A DNA stretch of 64,000 bases from Asticcacaulis solisilvae (lineage in GTDB: Bacteria > Pseudomonadota > Alphaproteobacteria > Caulobacterales > Caulobacteraceae), in assembly GCF_017875235.1 (NCBI RefSeq), contig NZ_JAGGMI010000004.1:1-64000 (forward strand), read 5' to 3'. The position numbers and the translations under genes were made by a program. Positions 34,775 to 41,935 of the stretch are shown here, one piece after another (position 1 is the first letter of the stretch; the number at the start of each line of letters is the position of its first letter). A model generated the notes under the pieces. That model saw nothing but the letters and a program-made list of their open reading frames with translations. It was not told the DNA's origin and made no database searches.

Positions 34775-35758
34775 ATGATGGACATCGCGGTTATCGGCGC
34801 CGGGCGTATCGGCCGTATCCACGCCAGGAACGTTTTCGATCATCCGCTGCTGCGCCTGCATTCCATCGTCGATCCGGTCGGCGACAACGCCCAGACCCTC
34901 GCGCAGGAGTTGGGGGCGAGCGTGAGCACGTTCGACAGCGTGCTGAGCGACCCGTCGGTCAAGGGGATCGTCATCGCCTCACCGACCGACCAGCACCTCG
35001 ACCAGACGCTGAAGGCCGTCGCCGCGGGCAAGGCCGTCCTGTGCGAAAAGCCCATCGACCAGAGCCTGGCCACGGCCAGGAGCGCCGCCGGCGCGCTGGG
35101 CGGCGACAAGCCCTTGCTGCTCGGCTTCAACCGCCGCTTCGACAGACACTTCGGCGCATTGAAGGCGCAGCTTGCCGATGGACGGATCGGGGTATTGGAA
35201 AGCGTTTCGATCATAAGCCACGACCCGGCACCGCCACCGATCGCCTATGTCAAGGTCTCGGGCGGCCTGTTCAAGGACATGGCGATCCACGACTTTGACA
35301 TGGCGCGGTTTCTGCTTGGCGAGGAACCCTCGGAAGTTTTCGCCAGCGCGTCCTGCCTGGTCGATCCGGGCATCGGCGCCGCCGGTGACGTCGATACGGC
35401 AAAGACCGTGCTGAAGACGCCGTCGGGCAGGATCTGCGTCATCAGCAATTCGCGCCGGTCCGGTTACGGCTACGACCAGCGGATCGAGGCCTATGGCTCG
35501 AAGGGCCTTTTGAAGGCCGACAACGTCCTGGAATCCACGGTTTCGCACTGGGGCGAAAGCGGCCCGGCGCTCGATTCGCTCCAGAACTTCTTTCTCGACC
35601 GCTATGCCGAAGCCTACCGCACGGAAATGAACCATTTCGCCGACATTCTTGCCGGCAAGGCCAAGCCCCTTGTCGGCTATGACGATGCCGTCCGCGCCCT
35701 GGCCCTGGCCGAAGCCGCCGCGGAATCGGTCGCCTCAGGCCAGGTCGTCAAACTGTAG
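34775..35758 (+). CDS. iolG: myo-inositol 2-dehydrogenase
   Basis: A 327-residue Gfo/Idh/MocA-family oxidoreductase. The Rossmann motif GAGRIGRIHARN is at residues 8-19, the catalytic Lys is in CEKPID (near residue 94), and the Asp/His pair is in AIHDFDMARFLLG near residue 173. It oxidises myo-inositol to 2-keto-myo-inositol with NAD+, the first step of the pathway. It is divergent from iolR. AGGAG precedes the double ATG; the second ATG is an equally possible start. Confidence 0.9.
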   Translation: MMDIAVIGAGRIGRIHARNVFDHPLLRLHSIVDPVGDNAQTLAQELGASVSTFDSVLSDPSVKGIVIASPTDQHLDQTLKAVAAGKAVLCEKPIDQSLATARSAAGALGGDKPLLLGFNRRFDRHFGALKAQLADGRIGVLESVSIISHDPAPPPIAYVKVSGGLFKDMAIHDFDMARFLLGEEPSEVFASASCLVDPGIGAAGDVDTAKTVLKTPSGRICVISNSRRSGYGYDQRIEAYGSKGLLKADNVLESTVSHWGESGPALDSLQNFFLDRYAEAYRTEMNHFADILAGKAKPLVGYDDAVRALALAEAAAESVASGQVVKL

Positions 35759-35777
35759 GGCCGGCGAGAGGACGGCG

Positions 35778-36746
35778 TTACTTTACCGGTCCGACGCCTT
35801 CTTTTGTTGGCGTCACCAGGTTGATGGTGCCGTCCGGATTGTAGGTCATCTCCTCGATGGCGATCGACCGCTTGTGATCGCCGCCGCCCGGCAGCAGCTT
35901 GTTGTGGTAGAACAGGAAGGACCGCCCCTTCCGCTCCAGGATAGCCTGGTGATTGGTGCTGATCGGCAGGTAGTCGAGGATGACACCGCGATAGGTATAA
36001 GGCCCGATGGGGGAGGTCGAAGTCGCATAGACGATCTGCCCCGGCCATCCGGTCGAGAAGCTGAAATAATAAAGTCCGTTGCGCTTATGCAGGAAGGGCG
36101 CCTCGCCATATTTCTTCTTGGGGTCCTCCGCCGGGAAGCCTGTAATCTTCAGATCTTCGATCGGCCCGTCCAGGTGGATCATGTCGCGTTTCAGCTTGAC
36201 GATCTTGGGGACGCGGGTGCCGAAAAGCATGTAGGCCTGGCCGTCGTCATCGACAAAAACAGCGGGATCGATCGGTTCGGCGCCGACATTGGTATCGCGG
36301 GCCTTGTCGACCAGGGCGTCGGACCGCGCGTCCACGTACGGCCCTTCCGGTCTCTTGCTGACGGCCACGCCTATCTTGTCCTGTCCAACCGGGGCATAGA
36401 AATAGTATTTGCCGTTACGATAGGCGGCTTCCGGCGCCCAGGCCTTGGCGGTCGGCTTTGCCCATTTGAACACCGTGACCGACAGGAAGGAGCCGTCGTC
36501 CGTCCAGTGCGCCATGTCATCCGAACTGAAGAGGCGCCAGTCCGTCGAATCCCAGTCTTTGCCGGAATTGTCCTGGTCATTCGTCGCGTAGACATAGTAC
36601 CGCCCCTTGAAATAGTGCGGCGACGGATCGGCGTTGAAGCGCGTCGAAATGGGGTTTTCGGCCTGCGCGCCCGGCGCGGACGCCAGCGCAAGGAATGCGG
36701 CGGCTGCCGCTGGCAGGCAAAAACCGCTGAAAATGCGAAGCGTCAT
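35778..36746 (-). CDS. GH43 family glycosidase (arabinofuranosidase/xylosidase type)
   Basis: A 322-residue exported protein with a signal peptide cleaved after GAQA, followed by a five-bladed beta-propeller domain of GH43. The catalytic base is likely the Asp of FNADPSPHYF, the second Asp that of IDPAVFVDDDG, and the catalytic acid the Glu of KYGEAPFLHKRN. Members remove arabinofuranose, xylose or galactose side residues; specificity cannot be told. It is the third gene of the GH89-acetyltransferase-GH43 unit, 88 bases after the acetyltransferase. A degenerate ATTGTCTGACTAAA (36763-36776) lies in that gap. Confidence 0.85.
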   Translation of the reverse strand: MTLRIFSGFCLPAAAAAFLALASAPGAQAENPISTRFNADPSPHYFKGRYYVYATNDQDNSGKDWDSTDWRLFSSDDMAHWTDDGSFLSVTVFKWAKPTAKAWAPEAAYRNGKYYFYAPVGQDKIGVAVSKRPEGPYVDARSDALVDKARDTNVGAEPIDPAVFVDDDGQAYMLFGTRVPKIVKLKRDMIHLDGPIEDLKITGFPAEDPKKKYGEAPFLHKRNGLYYFSFSTGWPGQIVYATSTSPIGPYTYRGVILDYLPISTNHQAILERKGRSFLFYHNKLLPGGGDHKRSIAIEEMTYNPDGTINLVTPTKEGVGPVK

Positions 36747-36834
36747 GGCGAATTCCTCCGTAATTGTCTGACTAAACTACAGGTCACATTTTGATAGGCA
36801 AACGAATAAATACCTGAGCACGGGCCTCGAAACC

Positions 36835-37953
36835 CTACAGCTTGATGATGATGTTGCGCCGATCCATGACGAGACCCAGCAGCCAGCACACCAGCATGTA
36901 GGCAATGGCGCAGACCAGAGACCCGAGCGCGCCGGGCAGGACGGCCTGGAACAGGTGAATACCGATCCAGTCGTAAAGGCCAAGACCATCGACCGGAATG
37001 AGCTGCAAGGTGGTTACCAGCAGTTCGGAAAACAGGTAGATGACCAGGGGGTTCTTGCCGAAGATTTCGAAGAACCGCGTCCCATCGCTCCGGTTCGCCA
37101 GGTCGACATAGCTGATCAGCGCCCCCAGCAGCACCAGGTCGATACCTATGGTCAGCAGGGCGAAGGAACTGGTCCACAGGCGCTTGGCAAGCGGAAAACC
37201 GAGGCTCCAGACCAGACTCAGCACGATCGCGGCCGCCCCCCCGATCAGCAGGTTGCGCACCAGCCGGGCCTTGTCCGCGCTGCGCGTGATGTAAAGACCG
37301 GCCAGGTAACCGGCGATGACGTTCACAATCGCCGGCAGCGTGCTCAGCAAGCCCTCTGGATCGTAGCCATGCCCCTTCTTGTACATGTGCGGCAGGCCCA
37401 GGACGGCCTGGTCCACCAGGGCGCCGGCATTGCCGAGCGGGGTGAGTTCCCGGCCGGGAACGCCAAACGCGAGCAGAATGCCCCAATAGCCAAGCAGAAG
37501 GGCGACGCAAAGCGTCACAAGGTATCTGACCGACAGGTAGCGGCAGGCGATGGCGGCTGCGCCATAACACAGGGCGATCCGTTGCAGGACGCCCATGATG
37601 CGCGTTTCTCCGATGGGATTGAACGCCCAGCCGCCGCCGGGCAGCGGATGCACGAAGGGATACCAGTACATGAGGTAGCCCAAAAGGAAGATCAGCGCGG
37701 TCCGTCTGGCCACCTTGAGCAGATAGTCCCTGTTGGATACGCCCGGGCGCATGGCGAAGCACATGGCGTTGCCCACCGCGAACAGGAAGGACGGAAAGAC
37801 GGCGTCCGCCAGGGTGAAGCCGAACCATTTGGCGTGCTGCAGGGTCGCGAACGGCTCCGCGCCGGCCCCGGCGGTATTGACGACGATCATGACGCAGACC
37901 GTCAGGCCGCGAAACACGTCCAGGGCTTTATTGCGGGCCGGCTTCATCCGCAC
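36835..37953 (-). CDS. transmembrane heparan-alpha-glucosaminide N-acetyltransferase-like protein
   Basis: A 372-residue membrane protein with about ten hydrophobic segments. It matches the HGSNAT/YeiB-like (DUF5009) family: RNKALDVFRGLTVCVMIVVN at the N terminus, then LQHAKWFGFTLADAVFPSF, which carries the His corresponding to the active-site His269 of human HGSNAT (KHASWNGLTVADLVFPWF). A YDPEGLLSTLPAIVN segment is also shared. Human HGSNAT passes acetyl groups from cytoplasmic acetyl-CoA to terminal alpha-glucosamine on the other side of the membrane, so that NAGLU (GH89) can cleave. Here the gene overlaps the GH89 gene by 10 bases. The same two-step job in the periplasm is a strong inference from pairing. 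Confidence 0.82.
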   Translation of the reverse strand: MRMKPARNKALDVFRGLTVCVMIVVNTAGAGAEPFATLQHAKWFGFTLADAVFPSFLFAVGNAMCFAMRPGVSNRDYLLKVARRTALIFLLGYLMYWYPFVHPLPGGGWAFNPIGETRIMGVLQRIALCYGAAAIACRYLSVRYLVTLCVALLLGYWGILLAFGVPGRELTPLGNAGALVDQAVLGLPHMYKKGHGYDPEGLLSTLPAIVNVIAGYLAGLYITRSADKARLVRNLLIGGAAAIVLSLVWSLGFPLAKRLWTSSFALLTIGIDLVLLGALISYVDLANRSDGTRFFEIFGKNPLVIYLFSELLVTTLQLIPVDGLGLYDWIGIHLFQAVLPGALGSLVCAIAYMLVCWLLGLVMDRRNIIIKL

Positions 37954-40247
37954 ACCTTCAGAAGCGCCGCCGCATCGGCCAGAGGATCCGAGGGGACATA
38001 GCGACTGTAGGCCGTGTCGGCCGTGACCCAGTCATGCTCCCACGCGGTGATCCTGGCCGTGAACGCCGCCTGATCGAAGGGCGTTTTCGCCTCAACCGAC
38101 CGGCGCAGCTCCGCCAGGAATTGCGTCCAGCGCGGCAGGTAGAAGCCGGCGTACATACCCTGCCAGGCCTTGGACGCATAGTCGTTGAGATTGCCCTTTC
38201 CACCCCACACCGACACCTGCGCCTTGGCGTTCGCGACGTAATAGGCGCGCTCCGCCGGCGTGTCCCCGTAGGCGCGCGCGTCGGCGATCCACGTCGCCAG
38301 GGTTTCCTGCTGCCCGCCGATCAGCGCATCCACGCCAAGCGCAAGGACCTTGATACGCGAGGCGAGATCGTCTCCACGGGCCAGATCGCCCGCGGCATAG
38401 GCCGACACCGCCGCCTGTAGGCAGGCGTCCAGTTCTCCGCTGACGAAGTGGCAGGTCGCGGCGACGACATCGTTCTGGAACAGCGTGGATGCGCCAAACG
38501 CCGGCCCCAGGTTCAGCAGCCCTTTGATCGCCTTGCGCAACAGGGCGCGATCGCCGGGCGCGCCCTCAAACTCGGTAACATCAACGGTCGGCCGCTTGAA
38601 GAACAGATAGGCTCCCGCCCGGCTTCTCCACCATCGCGGGGTCCAGTAGCGTGTCTTGTAAACGGCCGATGCCAGGTCGCTCCACGCCGCCGTCAGCGCC
38701 GGCGAAGACTTTCCGTAGCGCGCCCGCGTATAGCCTGCCAGCCATTGGTGGACCGAGGCTTTTCCTTCATCCCAGGCCAGGTCGTAAAGATATTCATACA
38801 CGACCGAATTGTTGTGCAGGCCCTCCGGAAAGACGCCGAACCCCTTCAAATTACGGGTTTGCGCATTCTGCTCAAGCGCCGTCACGTCGCGGCGGTAGAA
38901 GTCGAGGTCGCCATAGACCGGGTTCGACCCGCCGTAATTGTGGACGTAGCCATAGATCCACGACTTGCCCTTGAAGGCCTCGGCGCGCGTCCAGACGTCC
39001 GGATAACGATCGTTGCCGATATCCAGGACCATGAGCCTGTCGTCGGGAACGCGGCTCAGGAAGGCATCGATGGCCTCGCTGGTCCAGAAGGCCTTGTCGG
39101 CGCCGAACAGCCAGCCCTGCATCACCCAGACGGCGTCCGGTTGCGCCTGGCGGATCGAATCATAGAGGGCCAAGCCGTAGTCGGCGAGGCGCGCGGCCTT
39201 TAGGGCAGGATCGACCTCGGCGGCCGCCTCGGCATTGGCGGTCGCATCGCCGTAGCTGGCCTTGGCGGCATCCGAGCCGTCGGCGGCGACCGGCGGCAGC
39301 ATCTCGTTGAACGAGTCCGCCAGATAGTATTGCCCGGGCCCGTAGGTCCGGGTGTACAGCGCGATGAAGCGTCCCGCCAGCTTGGCGAACAAGGGATCGG
39401 CCGGGTCAAGCCAGTAGGTTTCGTGAAATCCCTCCCAGGCCCGCATCCGATAGATCCGCGCGTCCGGATGCTTCTCGGCGAATGCCTTGGGGACATAGCC
39501 CCCGAAGGCCGGCAGGATCGGTGTCATGCCCAGGGCGCGCATCTGCCCGAGAATACGGACCTGCAGGGCGCGTTTCTTTTCGATCCAGGCCTGCGGCAAC
39601 GGGGCGTCATAACCTTCGATGTTGCCCATGCGCTGCCAGGGCGTGAAGGCCGGCCCCGAGAAGTAGCCTGACAACTCCTCTTCGCTTAAGCCCTGTTCGC
39701 GCCAAAGGGCCTGCCAGACGAACTCCTGGCCCTCCATGGCGAGCGGCATGTCGATGCCGTGCAGCGCCATCCAGTCGATTTCACGCTGCCAACGCGCCCA
39801 TCCCCACCAGGGCGTCGTATAGCCGAAGGTGCAGGTGTTCATATAGACGCGGTGCCCGAAACGGGCCTCGACGCGGCCGCCCGCAGTCTCCGGCCATCGG
39901 GCAGGCATCCCCGCGCGGCTTCCTTCCCAACTGACCTGCGCCAGTCCGTTTGATTTGAGGTAGCTGTAGACACCCCGCGTCACGGCAACGGCGCTCGATC
40001 CTTCAACCTCCAGCTGCCCGTCCCGCACCGCGACCTTGTACCAGGGCGTCCGGGTTTGTCCCGAAACGACGCGCAAGGAAATGTCCGCCGCACGTTTACC
40101 GACCAGCCGCCGCACGACGGCGCCGGCCTCTTGCCCTGCGGCTCTTGCCCAGCCCGGCAGCGTCATCGCACCGGCCAGGCCCGCGAATCCCATGCCCTGG
40201 ATAATGGCCTGACGCCGCGAGACGGTCTTGGACATGAGCGTTTCCAT
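37944..40247 (-). CDS. GH89 family alpha-N-acetylglucosaminidase
   Basis: A 767-residue enzyme of GH89 (NAGLU family). The N terminus has a Tat-type signal (SRRQAIIQGMGFAGLAGA). Family hallmarks are YMNTCTFGYTTPWWGWARW split around residue 140, REIDWMALHGIDMPLAMEGQEFVWQ, and the catalytic Glu in DSFNEMLPP. GH89 enzymes remove terminal alpha-linked N-acetylglucosamine, as in heparan sulfate breakdown. It is the first gene of a unit with the HGSNAT-like acetyltransferase and GH43. An UxuR/ExuR-like operator lies 56 bases upstream. An ATG at 40235 is an alternative start. Confidence 0.92.
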   Translation of the reverse strand: METLMSKTVSRRQAIIQGMGFAGLAGAMTLPGWARAAGQEAGAVVRRLVGKRAADISLRVVSGQTRTPWYKVAVRDGQLEVEGSSAVAVTRGVYSYLKSNGLAQVSWEGSRAGMPARWPETAGGRVEARFGHRVYMNTCTFGYTTPWWGWARWQREIDWMALHGIDMPLAMEGQEFVWQALWREQGLSEEELSGYFSGPAFTPWQRMGNIEGYDAPLPQAWIEKKRALQVRILGQMRALGMTPILPAFGGYVPKAFAEKHPDARIYRMRAWEGFHETYWLDPADPLFAKLAGRFIALYTRTYGPGQYYLADSFNEMLPPVAADGSDAAKASYGDATANAEAAAEVDPALKAARLADYGLALYDSIRQAQPDAVWVMQGWLFGADKAFWTSEAIDAFLSRVPDDRLMVLDIGNDRYPDVWTRAEAFKGKSWIYGYVHNYGGSNPVYGDLDFYRRDVTALEQNAQTRNLKGFGVFPEGLHNNSVVYEYLYDLAWDEGKASVHQWLAGYTRARYGKSSPALTAAWSDLASAVYKTRYWTPRWWRSRAGAYLFFKRPTVDVTEFEGAPGDRALLRKAIKGLLNLGPAFGASTLFQNDVVAATCHFVSGELDACLQAAVSAYAAGDLARGDDLASRIKVLALGVDALIGGQQETLATWIADARAYGDTPAERAYYVANAKAQVSVWGGKGNLNDYASKAWQGMYAGFYLPRWTQFLAELRRSVEAKTPFDQAAFTARITAWEHDWVTADTAYSRYVPSDPLADAAALLKVCG

Positions 40248-40302
40248 TTCAAATGTAACCCCTGGAGACCTTGACGCGGGTCACGCAGGTCGGCTTGGGC
40301 CA

Positions 40303-40318
40303 AATTGGCGGGCCAATT
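40303..40318. promoter_or_regulatory. UxuR/ExuR-like operator upstream of GH89
   Basis: AATTGGCGGGCCAATT, with arms extending to AAATTGG/CCAATTT. It is 56 bases upstream of the GH89 start and matches the receptor site at 24462 in 14 of 16 bases. Confidence 0.7.
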
Positions 40319-40479
40319 TGGCATACGGTATGTCATTGTCACGTTTAGCATGAAAATTCAAAACTATTTTTTTATAGAAAAATTGTGCCAAATCGGCGAA
40401 GGTCATATTCAGCATTACGGAACCGGCGGATGCACGGCGGACTGTGACTGTGCCCTGTTACCGGATATCCACCTTGAAA

Positions 40480-40493
40480 ATTGTGGAACCAAT
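40480..40493. promoter_or_regulatory. UxuR/ExuR-like operator upstream of the GntR regulator
   Basis: ATTGTGGAACCAAT, inside AATTGTGGAACCAATT (40479-40494), 77 bases before the regulator start. It fits the AATTGKNNNRCCAATT consensus and suggests autoregulation. Confidence 0.55.
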
Positions 40494-40569
40494 TAAATAT
40501 AGTCGGAATTGATCGTTAAGTCCGCTGCCCGCGGCTACCGGGCTTTCAATCGAGGCAGGACAGAGGCTG

Positions 40570-41334
40570 ATGCCAATCTTGGGAAATAAACTTCTGAACC
40601 TCATCGATGCCGACAAGGATGCCCGTCCGTACCAGATCGTCGGCAATGCCTTGCTGGAGCGTATCCGCGCCGGCGAATTCCGCGCCAGCGGAAAACTGCC
40701 CCCCGAGCGCGAACTGGCGGAAGCCTATGACGTCGGACGCGCGGTCATTCGTGACGCACTGGTCATGCTCGAGGTCAAGGGACTGATCCAAAGCCGCCAG
40801 GGTTCTGGAATCTATATCACTCTGAAAGCCTATGACAGCCAGCCCGCTGTTTCGTCAGGCAAGATGGCCCCGGCGGGCGGACCGCTCGAATTGCTGTCCG
40901 CCCGGCAACTGATCGAAAGCCAGATTGCGCGCCAGGCCGCGATCCATGCCACTGAAACGGATATTCAGCGTATCGAGGACGCGTTCGCGCTGCATAATAC
41001 GGCGCCCGACACACAGCCACGCGACGAGTTGGACCGGGCCTTCCACATCGCCATAGCGCTGGCCACCCAGAATCCGGAACTCGCGGTCGTCGTGGCGCAG
41101 CTTTGGGAGCGCCGGCAACATCACACCTTCTGGACCGGTCACAACATACGTCTCAATACGTTTCAGCATTGCGAGCGCTGGGCGGAAGACCACCATCGGA
41201 TCGTGGAAGGGATACGGCGACACGACGGCGATGCCGCCTATGTCGCCATGTGGCAGCACATTGAAAATGTGAAGCAGTTCTTCATGGGTAACGCGACCCC
41301 TCAGGCCGACAGGCGCGGCATGAAGCGTAAATAG
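40570..41334 (+). CDS. GntR/FadR-family transcriptional regulator, UxuR/ExuR-like
   Basis: A 254-residue regulator with an N-terminal winged helix (about 20-85; GKLPPERELAEAYDVGRAVIRDALVMLEVKGLIQSRQGSG in pieces) and a C-terminal FCD ligand domain (His in RAFHIAIA and AEDHHRIVEGI). FCD-type regulators of the UxuR/ExuR group sense hexuronates or their products. The AATTGG-N4-CCAATT-like sites near this gene and at GH89, the TonB receptor and ibpA fit that group. The likely role is to induce the glycan genes when a uronate is released. Ligand assignment is inference. Confidence 0.82.
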   Translation: MPILGNKLLNLIDADKDARPYQIVGNALLERIRAGEFRASGKLPPERELAEAYDVGRAVIRDALVMLEVKGLIQSRQGSGIYITLKAYDSQPAVSSGKMAPAGGPLELLSARQLIESQIARQAAIHATETDIQRIEDAFALHNTAPDTQPRDELDRAFHIAIALATQNPELAVVVAQLWERRQHHTFWTGHNIRLNTFQHCERWAEDHHRIVEGIRRHDGDAAYVAMWQHIENVKQFFMGNATPQADRRGMKRK

Positions 41335-41360
41335 CGGTCGCGTTCCAGCTTGCCCTCGGC

Positions 41361-41816
41361 TTAAACCGGCAGTTCCATGGTGTTCTTGACCTCTTCGAGC
41401 ACGGCGTAGGTCCGGGTTTCGCGCACGCCGGGCAGGCTGACCAGCACGTCGCCGAGGAACTGGCGGTAGGCGGCCATGTCCTTGACGCGCGCCTTGATCA
41501 GGTAGTCGAAGCCGCCAGCGACCATGTGGCATTCGAGGATTTCCGGCTGGCGCTGGACAGAGCGGCCAAACGCTTCGAAGACATCGTCGGTCGTGCGATC
41601 GAGCAGGACCTCGACGAAGATCAGCAACGCCCGGTCCAGCTTTTCCGGGTCGAGCACCGCCATGGTGCCGAGGATATAACCATTGGATTTCAGCCGCTTG
41701 ACGCGATCGAAACAGGCAGCCGGCGAGACGTGCACCGCCTCGGCCAGGGCCTGGTTGGTCATGCGTCCGTCGCGCTGAAGATTACGCAGAATCTTCCGGT
41801 CGATCTCGTCTAGCAT
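41361..41816 (-). CDS. putR: Lrp/AsnC-family regulator of proline use
   Basis: A 151-residue Lrp-type protein with an N-terminal helix-turn-helix (DRKILRNLQRDGRMTNQALAEAVHVSPAACFDRVKRL in pieces, residues 5-41) and a C-terminal RAM ligand domain (ECHMVAGGFDYLIKARV). It is divergent from putA with a 119-base gap, the usual putR-putA arrangement in alphaproteobacteria, where PutR activates putA with proline. Confidence 0.88.
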   Translation of the reverse strand: MLDEIDRKILRNLQRDGRMTNQALAEAVHVSPAACFDRVKRLKSNGYILGTMAVLDPEKLDRALLIFVEVLLDRTTDDVFEAFGRSVQRQPEILECHMVAGGFDYLIKARVKDMAAYRQFLGDVLVSLPGVRETRTYAVLEEVKNTMELPV

Positions 41817-41935
41817 ATGAATATTTTTCCAATTTTACGCATCATAGGCAAATTATCTTCGGGCATCACGCGCAAATTACCAAGGACATTTTCAAAATCG
41901 GGCGCATAATCATATAAGTTTCAGGAGATACTTAT

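Larger units (their letters stand above)
40248..40569. other. divergent promoter region between GH89 and the GntR regulator
   Basis: 322 bases without a gene, AT-rich in the middle. It contains two copies of the AATTGK-type operator, one near each gene (40303 and 40480). No clear -35/-10 pair was recognised on either strand. Confidence 0.6.
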
